Assembly (NCBI GenBank): GCA_945878555.1
Contig: CAMDWI010000012.1
Location: forward strand, 1-64,000
Length of the DNA: 64,000 nt
From: Klebsiella pneumoniae
GTDB taxonomy: Bacteria > Pseudomonadota > Gammaproteobacteria > Eutrophobiales > Eutrophobiaceae
Reading direction: 5' to 3'
The notes under the pieces are model-generated. The model was not told the origin of the DNA, made no database searches, and saw nothing but the letters and a program-made list of their open reading frames with translations. Positions 19,277 through 28,243 of the stretch are shown piece by piece. Both the position numbers and the translations under genes were made by a program. Position 1 is the first letter of the stretch. Each line of letters starts with the position of its first letter.

Positions 19277-21934
19277 TTAACCTTCATCTATTTCCTCCTG
19301 CACTATCGCGTTCATCTCATGTATCCGGCACAAGGTATGCAAGTCGCAGTTGCGACAGGCGGTTGCATCTTTCGGACTGACATCGGCATGGCCGTTTACA
19401 AATTCGGTGGCCAGATCGGCGAGGATCGATTCCCACTGGTGCAAACGACCGGCAAACAGGTCCTCTCCGGTGTCCTTGTCAACCGCCGCTTTTACGCCGG
19501 GCAGCAGTGCATCGGTGGTGGCAAGACCGGTAAAACCGATCTGGCCCTTCTTCAGGCTGGCCCAGGCCAGGGCGGCGACCTCGCCGTCGCTGCATATGGC
19601 ATACAGCGGTAATTGCGGTGCATTCAGACGTTCGCCGTCCCAGTCGGACAGCTTCGTGTTGCCGGTCTTGTAATCAATGATGACCAGTCTGCCGTCTTCC
19701 AGTTGGTCAATGCGATCAATGCGCAGACGCAGACCAAGTCCGGACAGGCTGGTCTGTTTGTTCTGCTCCACCGCCAGTACGCTGAACGGTGCGCGGGTGC
19801 GTTCGCGTTGCAGCCAGTCGAGTGCGAGCGTCGTCAGACGTTGCGACTCCAGCAGGCTGAACTGTGCGGTAAAGGTCTCGGGCTGACGGTGTGCCTGCTG
19901 CTTCACCACGTCTGCAACCACCGTACCGACCAGCTGCTGTAATTCAGGAAACGCTGTCTGTTGCAACGTGGCGGAATCACGCAACTGGTGCCAGACCTGT
20001 TGCAGCACGGCATGCACGAGCTGGCCGCGCACCATCGGATCCAGACCGATATCCACCTCGGCCATGCCCTGCGCGTACAGGCGATGCCGCGCAAATGCAC
20101 GGAATGGACAGGCGGCCTGGTCAGACAGGATGGAACTGCCGCCACTGGCGCGACCACCCTCGGTGATCAGCGGCACATCACCATCTTCCACAATCTCGAT
20201 CAACGCCGACTGCCACAAGGTCTGTTTGTAGTCTGCTTCGGTAGCGAGTGGCCATGGCTGCGGCTCGACTGGATACGACTGCAATACCGGGCTGGGACGA
20301 TATTCCTGTTCACCCTGCATTGCGGCATAACTGAAAATGACCTGTTCAGAGGAGGCGATCAGTTGTGCAGCCAGACTCCGGGTATGCGCCAGTGCAATCG
20401 CGGCCGTGGCACCGGGCAGGCCGGCCTCACGTTGCAACACGGCCGGGATGAACGGGTTCGGTCGGGCCGGCTCCGGCCAGACCTGATCGTGTATACCGGT
20501 CACCCACAGGTAGTCATAGTGCATACCGGCCGCGCCGGGCAGTCCGCAGATCTGGATCGGTGTCTCTACACTCTCGGGCTGGAAGCTGGTCTCGGTGAGG
20601 ATCCTGCCGAGTAACGATAATGCCGTGGTGTAATCACAGCCTGGCATCACATTGTTTAATGACGCCAGTTCGGCGAGTGCATCGCGCCAGGCGGTCAGTG
20701 TCTGGTATAACTCACTATCCGGCGGGATCTCGCCCGGCCAGCCGAAAATCTTCAGCCAGGCAGTGAACGTCCCGGCCCACTCACCCGGTGTCTGCCGTTT
20801 ACGTGTGTTCTGGCTGGCCTCGACAAACAGTTGCAACATCAGCAGAAAACCGGGCGCCTGTTCATACGGTTTCAGATACTGCCCGCAATAGCGCAACAGG
20901 TTTTTGATCTGCCATTGCTGTTCACCACTGCGCCGCAAGGCGGCATCAAGCTGCGCCCGCGCCTGCTGTTCAGTTTCAGCCCCGCTGATAAAGACACAAC
21001 GTAGCAGACCACCCAACCGTTCAACTGTGTGTTTGCGGTTACCGAGTGCGAGTATCTCGCGTGCGGCATGCACCAGTGGATAGTCAGACAGGGGTCGGCC
21101 CGGCGCAATCGCATACAACGGTGCTGCCGGTGCCTGTCCGACCAGCGAGCCGGGTGAAAATTGCTGTTCAAAAATACGGGCAACGACCTGTCGGCTCTGG
21201 TTCAGATCTGGCACGATGATGCCAACCGTCGCCGTGCTGTTATCACTTACGATCTGCCTGGCCCATTGTGCAGCGGCACGGATCTCCTCCAGCGGGTTAC
21301 CAAAACGCAAATGGCGCACCCCTTGATTCCGGCCCGGTGGTGTGTAGCGGACAACATCAATCTCGGCGTCACGCATGCGCTTTATCAACCTGTCCTGCTC
21401 GGGTGTGTAGACATCAAACCCGTAAAAAACCACGCCCTGATCAGTCAGTTGTTCCACGATCAGGCTTGCAGCCAGCCCGGTCGTGTCAGTCCATTGCTGT
21501 TTCGCCAGCAGTGCCTCATATTGCCTGGCCCAGGCACGAAAGGCCAGTGCGTCCCTGTTCAGATAGATACCCTCGGGGAAGACGGGTAAGTGCCAGGACT
21601 TGCACAATGCGTAGGTATGCATCGCCTGTTGGACAACCGGATTGAGCTGCAGGAAATGCCTGGCGTACTCCGAGTCCTCGATCACACTCTGCCAAAGCCG
21701 ACGCTGCTGGGTGGTGTTCAGCAATAACTGTTTATTGCCCCGGGTAAAATCCTGTTCCTCACGGCAGAACGCCAGCCAGGCCTGCCAGGGCAATATCTTT
21801 GGACTTTCCCAGACGGTCTGGCCCGTGGCCATCATGGTGAGTGCATATTGATGCCGGACGTAACGGGCCTGACGTTTGCTGGCAGTGACAAACGTATAGC
21901 CTTGCCGGATCAGATCGATACATTCAGATAACAT
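19277..21934 (-). CDS. AddB-like PD-(D/E)XK nuclease family DNA repair protein
   Basis: C-terminal LVIIDYKTGNTK nuclease motif; cysteine staple ACPFRAFARHRL ... CRNCDLHTLC; preceded by helicase-like region. Confidence 0.88.
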   Translation of the reverse strand: MLSECIDLIRQGYTFVTASKRQARYVRHQYALTMMATGQTVWESPKILPWQAWLAFCREEQDFTRGNKQLLLNTTQQRRLWQSVIEDSEYARHFLQLNPVVQQAMHTYALCKSWHLPVFPEGIYLNRDALAFRAWARQYEALLAKQQWTDTTGLAASLIVEQLTDQGVVFYGFDVYTPEQDRLIKRMRDAEIDVVRYTPPGRNQGVRHLRFGNPLEEIRAAAQWARQIVSDNSTATVGIIVPDLNQSRQVVARIFEQQFSPGSLVGQAPAAPLYAIAPGRPLSDYPLVHAAREILALGNRKHTVERLGGLLRCVFISGAETEQQARAQLDAALRRSGEQQWQIKNLLRYCGQYLKPYEQAPGFLLMLQLFVEASQNTRKRQTPGEWAGTFTAWLKIFGWPGEIPPDSELYQTLTAWRDALAELASLNNVMPGCDYTTALSLLGRILTETSFQPESVETPIQICGLPGAAGMHYDYLWVTGIHDQVWPEPARPNPFIPAVLQREAGLPGATAAIALAHTRSLAAQLIASSEQVIFSYAAMQGEQEYRPSPVLQSYPVEPQPWPLATEADYKQTLWQSALIEIVEDGDVPLITEGGRASGGSSILSDQAACPFRAFARHRLYAQGMAEVDIGLDPMVRGQLVHAVLQQVWHQLRDSATLQQTAFPELQQLVGTVVADVVKQQAHRQPETFTAQFSLLESQRLTTLALDWLQRERTRAPFSVLAVEQNKQTSLSGLGLRLRIDRIDQLEDGRLVIIDYKTGNTKLSDWDGERLNAPQLPLYAICSDGEVAALAWASLKKGQIGFTGLATTDALLPGVKAAVDKDTGEDLFAGRLHQWESILADLATEFVNGHADVSPKDATACRNCDLHTLCRIHEMNAIVQEEIDEG

Positions 21935-22010
21935 GGAGAAAGGGTATCACAATGCAACGCCGGTCACGAACAGCCGGGTGGGTGCAGGCCCAAAACCCGG
22001 GTCTACAATA

Positions 22011-22694
22011 TCAACGTCCGCGTACCATTCCAGGCCTGTCGACCAGTCCCGGGTTGTCGATATAGGGATTACGTTGTCCCTGCAACTTTTCGATACGGTC
22101 GTTGCGGATCCGCTCCTGTTCGCTTGGCGGGTCCTGTTTATTCCAGGCTTTCATCACGGCCATCATTTCCGGTGAAACAGGCAGATTGTATTGTCTGTTC
22201 ATATACAGGATCGAGCGGGCGACGTTACCCTTGCTCAGATCGCGCGGTTCCACCACCTTCGGATCCCACTCAAAGTCACATTGATCAAAGCGCGAATCCT
22301 CACCGGGGATATTACCGAATCCACGTCCGTTCCGGTAAACCATCAGATCAGACCAGGCGGGATACAGATTATGCATATCCGCCTCCATCTGCCGGAACTG
22401 GCTGTTTTTGGCATAACATTCACTGCGGCTGTTGCATTGCAGATGATCCAGCATCCATTCGGTTGCATAGATCTGGTCTATACCTACGGCATAACCTTCC
22501 CCGGAGCGACCTTCCAAATCAAAACGGTAGCCACAGTACAGTGTCCAGCCACCCTCGTCATACAGTTGTTTCCAGAACGCCTCACGGGCAACATAATCAT
22601 AATTGTTCATCTCAGGTTCCGCAGCGATAGCCGTCCCGCTGCAGAGCAACAGGGCCAGTATGAACTTGATGTTGGAATCAAATATTGAATACAT
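22011..22694 (-). CDS. Endonuclease I-family secreted nuclease
   Basis: Signal peptide; MEADMHNLYPAWSDLMVYRNGRGFG, CDFEWDPKVVEPRDLSKGNVARSILYMNRQYN. Confidence 0.85.
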   Translation of the reverse strand: MYSIFDSNIKFILALLLCSGTAIAAEPEMNNYDYVAREAFWKQLYDEGGWTLYCGYRFDLEGRSGEGYAVGIDQIYATEWMLDHLQCNSRSECYAKNSQFRQMEADMHNLYPAWSDLMVYRNGRGFGNIPGEDSRFDQCDFEWDPKVVEPRDLSKGNVARSILYMNRQYNLPVSPEMMAVMKAWNKQDPPSEQERIRNDRIEKLQGQRNPYIDNPGLVDRPGMVRGR

Positions 22695-22825
22695 CTTGTA
22701 CCATGGGTTAACAATAACGTCGCCGCCCAGTATAAATGCTTCGGGCCGACTGTTTCAGGTTTTTTGAGCGTCGCTTACAATGACCGGGAATTACGATTAA
22801 ACTGACCCTGACTGAATACACACGG

Positions 22826-23974
22826 ATGAGACCATTGAACAGCCATCACGACCCGCGTCTTGAGTTCCGTTATCCGGACAGCTCCACGCTGGAAATCGTT
22901 TTAATGGCCGACTGGCACCTCCGGGACGGAACCCCCTCCACCGGGTTGTTACAGCAAGCCCTGGCAAAATATCCGCAATTAAAACAGGTCAGGATCATCA
23001 ATCGGCCGGTGACCAGCTGGGACACCAGTCTGCCGGTGTTTATTACCCGACTGACCCGGTTGTGTGTCGCGGCGGGTTTGCCACTGGATAGCACGGACCT
23101 GCCTGACGGGGTGCAGCAACTGCTCAATATGGCGAATGCGATCCCGCCGGCGGCAGTTGCCGCCCGGCATGCCTCACAAGCCGGCGTCTTCGAACAGATA
23201 GGCATCATGACGCTGAATGTGTGGCAGGCCCTGCCGCACAATATGCGGTTCATCGGTGAAATCATCATGTCATTTGTCCGGCTGGCCGGTGGCAAGGCGC
23301 AGTTCAGGCCGAATGACCTGCTGCTGGTCATCCAGCAGGTTGGCCCGAATGCCTTGCCGATAGTCTCGCTGGTCAGCTTTCTGGTGGGCCTCATCCTTGC
23401 CTATATGGGGGCCGTCCAGCTCGAACGGGTCGGGGTACAGATCTACATCGCCGACCTGGTCAGTATTGCAATGGTCCGCGAGGTCGGCGCGCTGATGACC
23501 GGTATCATTATGGCCGGACGCACCGGTGCGGCATTTGCCGCCGAGCTGGGGACGATGCAGGTGAATGAGGAGATTGATGCATACAAGACGCTGGGTATCT
23601 CCACGATCGATTTTCTGGTCATGCCGCGGGTACTTGCCTTGCTGCTGATGATACCTTTATTAACACTGTACTCAGGACTGGTCGGTACGCTGGCCGGTAT
23701 GGTCGTCGGTATCACCGTGTTTGACATCACCCTGTTTGAATACTGGCAGCAGACCTTGCGGGCGCTGGAACTGAAACAGTTCTGGGTCGGTATCTTCAAG
23801 GGTAGCGTGTATGGCATTGTCATTGCCATCGCCGGATGCCTGCGGGGAATCCAGTGCGGTCGTAGCGCCCAGGCGGTTGGTGAGGCGACGACCTCGGCAG
23901 TCGTGACCAGTATCGTTTTCATAGTCATTACCGCCTCGGCAATGACGGTCGTATTTTATAAGCTGGACATCTAG
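22826..23974 (+). CDS. MlaE-type ABC permease with N-terminal STAS-like domain
   Basis: MlaE family: GPNALPIVSLVSFLVGLILAYMGAVQLERVG, MVREVGALMTGIIMAGRTGAAFAAELGTMQVNEEIDA. Confidence 0.92.
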   Translation: MRPLNSHHDPRLEFRYPDSSTLEIVLMADWHLRDGTPSTGLLQQALAKYPQLKQVRIINRPVTSWDTSLPVFITRLTRLCVAAGLPLDSTDLPDGVQQLLNMANAIPPAAVAARHASQAGVFEQIGIMTLNVWQALPHNMRFIGEIIMSFVRLAGGKAQFRPNDLLLVIQQVGPNALPIVSLVSFLVGLILAYMGAVQLERVGVQIYIADLVSIAMVREVGALMTGIIMAGRTGAAFAAELGTMQVNEEIDAYKTLGISTIDFLVMPRVLALLLMIPLLTLYSGLVGTLAGMVVGITVFDITLFEYWQQTLRALELKQFWVGIFKGSVYGIVIAIAGCLRGIQCGRSAQAVGEATTSAVVTSIVFIVITASAMTVVFYKLDI

Positions 23975-23975
23975 T

Positions 23976-24743
23976 ATGAATACGCCCGCGACAGACCCGA
24001 CAGCGCACATTACCGTCAGTAACCTGACGATGGCATACGGGGATTTTGTAATCCAGCGTGACCTGAATTTCATCATCAAGCGCGGGGATATTTTTATCAT
24101 CATGGGTGGCAGCGGCTGCGGCAAGACCACGCTGCTGAAGAATATCATCGGTCTGAAAGCGCCCTCGCAAGGTGATGTCTATTTTGATACAACCAATTTC
24201 TGGAAGTCACCGGAGCCTCAACAGGAGGCGATCAAACGCCGGTTTGGCGTGTTGTTTCAGGGGGGTGCCTTGTGGAGCTCACTGACACTGGCAGAAAATG
24301 TCGGGCTACCGCTGGGTGAATACACCGACCTGTCTATGCCTGAGATCAGCGAAATCGTCGCCTTCAAGCTGGCACTGGTCGGGCTGGCCGGTTACGAGGA
24401 CTTTTACCCGTCGGAATTGAGTGGTGGCATGCGTAAACGCGGTAGTCTGGCACGGGCAATCGCGCTGGACCCGGAAATCCTGTTTTTTGACGAACCCAGT
24501 GCGGGTCTGGACCCACCCAGTTCACGCCGTATGGACGACCTGATCCTGGAGATCCGTGATAGTCTGAAGACAACCATCGTGGTTGTTACCCATGAACTGG
24601 AAAGTATACTGCGGATCGGTAACAATTCAGTCTTCCTTGATGCGGAAACTAGGACAATGATTGCGAGCGGAGATCCTAAACAGTTGCGAAAATCCTCCCC
24701 CGAACCCCGGGTCAGGGAATTTCTGGGCGGAGGTGCCGCGTGA
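23976..24743 (+). CDS. MlaF-type ABC ATP-binding protein
   Basis: MGGSGCGKTTLLKNIIGL, LSGGMRKRGSLARAIALDPEILFFDEPSAGLDP. Confidence 0.93.
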   Translation: MNTPATDPTAHITVSNLTMAYGDFVIQRDLNFIIKRGDIFIIMGGSGCGKTTLLKNIIGLKAPSQGDVYFDTTNFWKSPEPQQEAIKRRFGVLFQGGALWSSLTLAENVGLPLGEYTDLSMPEISEIVAFKLALVGLAGYEDFYPSELSGGMRKRGSLARAIALDPEILFFDEPSAGLDPPSSRRMDDLILEIRDSLKTTIVVVTHELESILRIGNNSVFLDAETRTMIASGDPKQLRKSSPEPRVREFLGGGAA

Positions 24744-25780
24744 GCAAGAAGGTCAATACCACGCTGCTCGGCGCATTTGTGTCCGGTGCGGTCGTCTTGC
24801 TGACGCTGGCGATCATCCTGTTTGGCGGGGAAGGAATCTTTACCCGTCACGAAAAGGTGATCATGTATTTCAGTGGCTCGGTTGACGGCCTGAATGTGGG
24901 CGCGCCTGTGAACGTACGCGGTGTGCAAATCGGGACGGTCACGGCGATAGACATCCAGTTCAACACCACGACCGGTGAACTGCGCGTACCTGTCATCGCC
25001 GAAATACAGGCAGACTCAATAGAGCAGGCCCGCAACTTACAGGCGGAAGACCCGCTGGATACCATCATCAAGCAACTCGGCCTGCGGGCGCAGTTGCAGA
25101 TCCAGAGTATCCTGACATCCCAGCTGTTCATCCAGCTCGACTATCATCCCGAGTCCGAGATCCATTATTATGGTGATGGCAGCCTGCTGGAGATCCCGAC
25201 GATACCGATGACGCTGGAGCAGATCGATCAGGCGCTGGATGATGTCTCGCTCGAACAGATGCTTGTCGATATCTCTTCCGCACTGAGTGCAATCAACCGC
25301 ATCGTTAATGACCAGGATACGATAGACACTATCGCCGCGATGAAACGGACCTTTATCAACCTGGACAAGCTTGGCCGTGAGTTGAACGATAACACGATCC
25401 CCCGGGCCAATACCACGATGACAGATATCCAGGAAAGTCTGGATGAGTTAAAACGAATGTTGCAGGAGGTCCGCCAGATCACAGCGCAGGACTCTCCGCA
25501 AATTATCAAACTGAATTCCGCACTGGATGAGATCAGTAACGCCGGACGCATGATCAGCCGTCTGGATGAGACATCCCAGATGCGTAAGCTGGACATTGCA
25601 CTTGAGGAAATCACCGGGGCGGCACGCAGCATACGCAACCTGGAAGATTCACCGGAACTGTATAAACTGACGACGGCTCTTGATGAGATCACCGATGCTG
25701 CACGTGCGTTGCAGCAGCTCGCGGACACGATAGAAAAACAACCTGAAGTCCTGTTGAAGGGCAAAACCCTGAGAGAATGA
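24740..25780 (+). CDS. MlaD/PqiB-like MCE-domain protein
   Basis: N-terminal TM; YFSGSVDGLNVGAPVNVRGVQIGTVTAIDI MCE motif. Confidence 0.9.
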   Translation: MSKKVNTTLLGAFVSGAVVLLTLAIILFGGEGIFTRHEKVIMYFSGSVDGLNVGAPVNVRGVQIGTVTAIDIQFNTTTGELRVPVIAEIQADSIEQARNLQAEDPLDTIIKQLGLRAQLQIQSILTSQLFIQLDYHPESEIHYYGDGSLLEIPTIPMTLEQIDQALDDVSLEQMLVDISSALSAINRIVNDQDTIDTIAAMKRTFINLDKLGRELNDNTIPRANTTMTDIQESLDELKRMLQEVRQITAQDSPQIIKLNSALDEISNAGRMISRLDETSQMRKLDIALEEITGAARSIRNLEDSPELYKLTTALDEITDAARALQQLADTIEKQPEVLLKGKTLRE

Positions 25781-26409
25781 CAATAATGATGCCTGCCCGC
25801 AAATATCTGTTTTCGCTTCTGAGCTGCATGCTGGCACTGGCCGGTTGCGGTACAACCCCGGTCTCGCGTTACTACATGCTCACACCACAGGATTCGGCCA
25901 CAGCAACCCGGGCACTGGCCGACGACCCTCATATCGGTGTGGGACCGATCAGTTTTCCGAAATATCTGGACCGTCCACAGATTATTACCCGGACGAACTC
26001 TGCCGAAATCTACATGGCCGAGACCGAACGCTGGGCCGAACCACTACAGGAAAACTTCACCCGGGTACTCGCAGAAAACCTGTCGCGTCTGCTGGGTACC
26101 GCACATATCAGCATCGAACCGTCACGTAGCCGGGGAGAAATCGATTTCAGGGTGACAGCGGATGTGCAGCAGTTTGATGCAGATGACTCAGGATATGTAA
26201 TACTGATCACCTACTGGAATGTGCAGGACCGTGACAATAACAGTCTGACCGGCATGCATAAATCAGAAATTCGCCTGCCGGTCCCTGATCGGGATGACAG
26301 GTCGGGTGTGGTTAATCAGTTAAGCCTGGCTGTCGGTAGGCTGGCAAGTGAAATGGCAGAGGTCTTGTCCCGGGTTTCAACACAGACAGTTGAGGACAGT
26401 CCAGAGTGA
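25777..26409 (+). CDS. PqiC-like ABC transport auxiliary lipoprotein
   Basis: Lipobox ALAGCG; TPVSRYYML ... GVGPISFPKYLDRPQIITRTNSAEIYMAETERWAEPLQENFTRVLAENL. Confidence 0.88.
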   Translation: MTIMMPARKYLFSLLSCMLALAGCGTTPVSRYYMLTPQDSATATRALADDPHIGVGPISFPKYLDRPQIITRTNSAEIYMAETERWAEPLQENFTRVLAENLSRLLGTAHISIEPSRSRGEIDFRVTADVQQFDADDSGYVILITYWNVQDRDNNSLTGMHKSEIRLPVPDRDDRSGVVNQLSLAVGRLASEMAEVLSRVSTQTVEDSPE

Positions 26410-27575
26410 GCGAATGGGAAGATACTACACGTAGGGAACGACAGAAACCGTCAGGCATCCCGGTGGCACCGGACATGGTGTTTGATCGCAACCTGCTGTT
26501 CTTTGTCTTTTTCTTCACCGTATTCCTGTTCCTGCTCTACCAGCTGGTCCGCATATTATCCCCTTTCCTGGCGCCCCTGCTCGCGGCACTGATGATCAGT
26601 CTGATTTTTTATCCCTTGAATACGTGGCTGCGTAGCATCATCCATAACAAGGACATCACGGCAGGGATCGTCACGGTCACGGTATTACTGACAATCATCA
26701 TCCCGGTGATCCTGCTGCTGTGGGCCCTGATTATTGAGGCCAGCAACCTGTTACCTGTCGCCCGTGCCTGGATAATCAAATGGGAGGCCGGTGGATTTAA
26801 TTCACTCGGCAGTGCGGTACCGCAACCGTTGCAACAACTCTGGGTCAAGGTTTTACCATATGTTGAACGCTGGAATGTCGACCTGCAATCAATGCTGACC
26901 GAATCGGTTCGCGATCTCGGCAATTCAATCACGATGTTAGGTGCCGCCACATTACGCGAGTTGTTCAAGTTCATCCTCAACCTGATAGTGCTGGTGCTGG
27001 TATTGTTCTTTTTCTTTCGGGATGGCGACCGGGTAATAGAGCGTGTCATTATGCTGGTGCCCATGGAAAAGGCGAACAAGCAACTGATAGTTACCCGACT
27101 GGATCGCACGCTGGTTGCGATTGTACGCGGTGCGTTTGCGACGGCTTCTGCACAGGGCCTGCTCAGCGGCATAGGCCTTGCCGTGGCCGGGGTGCCCTTC
27201 TCATTATTACTCGGGTTTCTCTCGGCACTGCTTTCACTGGTGCCCTTCGTTGGCGCAAGCCTGATATGGGCACCTGCCAGCATTTATCTGTTGCTGAATG
27301 ATCAGACTGTGGCCGGTATTGGACTGATAGTCTGGGGAGTATCTGTGGTTGGATTGGTCGATAACTTCATCCGCCCGTGGGTCGTGGGTAAACATGCCCA
27401 GCTACCGGTTTTGCTGTTACTGGTCGGTATACTCGGAGGCTTACAGGTGTATGGCCTGATCGGCGCGTTGATTAGTCCATTGATAGTGGCGACAGTGATG
27501 GTCTTTGCGCAGATCTACCATGATCAGTACCTGTTGAAACAACAACCGCCAGCCCCCCCTAAAGACGCGGGGTAA
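26406..27575 (+). CDS. AI-2E family transporter
   Basis: Polytopic; LLGFLSALLSLVPFVGASLIWAPASIYLLLNDQ, PWVVGKHAQLPVLLLLVGILGGLQVYGLIGALISPLI. Confidence 0.9.
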   Translation: MSEWEDTTRRERQKPSGIPVAPDMVFDRNLLFFVFFFTVFLFLLYQLVRILSPFLAPLLAALMISLIFYPLNTWLRSIIHNKDITAGIVTVTVLLTIIIPVILLLWALIIEASNLLPVARAWIIKWEAGGFNSLGSAVPQPLQQLWVKVLPYVERWNVDLQSMLTESVRDLGNSITMLGAATLRELFKFILNLIVLVLVLFFFFRDGDRVIERVIMLVPMEKANKQLIVTRLDRTLVAIVRGAFATASAQGLLSGIGLAVAGVPFSLLLGFLSALLSLVPFVGASLIWAPASIYLLLNDQTVAGIGLIVWGVSVVGLVDNFIRPWVVGKHAQLPVLLLLVGILGGLQVYGLIGALISPLIVATVMVFAQIYHDQYLLKQQPPAPPKDAG

Positions 27576-27582
27576 GCGCAAG

Positions 27583-28239
27583 CTAGTCAGGCACGGGTGG
27601 GGTGTTACCTGTTGTCAGTAACAGCGGCATGATCAGATCGAGTGCCGACTTCAGTAACTTCCTGTTTATATCCGGCTCCCGGGTCTGGCGTACCTTCAGA
27701 CCATCAATAAGACATTGCAGAAGTAAGGCACGTGCATCGGTCACCTTTCCACCAGGATGCTGGCCGCTAACCGCACTGGCACGACCAAGCCAGTCACTGA
27801 TGTCCTTACGCACCGTCGTATCAAAGGCCGCTACGGCAGCAGCGATATCCGCATCGCGTGTTGCCTGTGCAGACATCTCCAGTACCAGTGCCGGACTCAG
27901 ACCGTCGGTCTGCCCGCTACCGCAATTCCCGTAACGTTCGGTAAGTCTGGCAGACAGATCAATTGAACCATCCAGCACGGCGATCTCCGCTCTCAGTAAT
28001 TGCAATTGCCGTTCGATGATTGCAATGATGATCTCGTTCTTGCTCTTGAAATAACGATAGATAAGCCCCGGGCTCATATCCGCCGTCGCCGAGATACTCG
28101 CCATACTGGCCGCATGAAAACCATCCTGGACAAAACATTTCTGTGCGGCGATCAGGACACGCTCGCGCTGAGCCTGCGTGCGTGTCCCTGCTGTAGTAGT
28201 GGTGGTGGACTTCTTTTTTTTGTTTCGGGTGACAGTCAT
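27583..28239 (-). CDS. TetR-family transcriptional regulator
   Basis: RERVLIAAQKCFVQDGFHAASMASISATADMSPGLIYRYFKSKNEII. Confidence 0.92.
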   Translation of the reverse strand: MTVTRNKKKKSTTTTTAGTRTQAQRERVLIAAQKCFVQDGFHAASMASISATADMSPGLIYRYFKSKNEIIIAIIERQLQLLRAEIAVLDGSIDLSARLTERYGNCGSGQTDGLSPALVLEMSAQATRDADIAAAVAAFDTTVRKDISDWLGRASAVSGQHPGGKVTDARALLLQCLIDGLKVRQTREPDINRKLLKSALDLIMPLLLTTGNTPPVPD

Positions 28240-28243
28240 CGTA

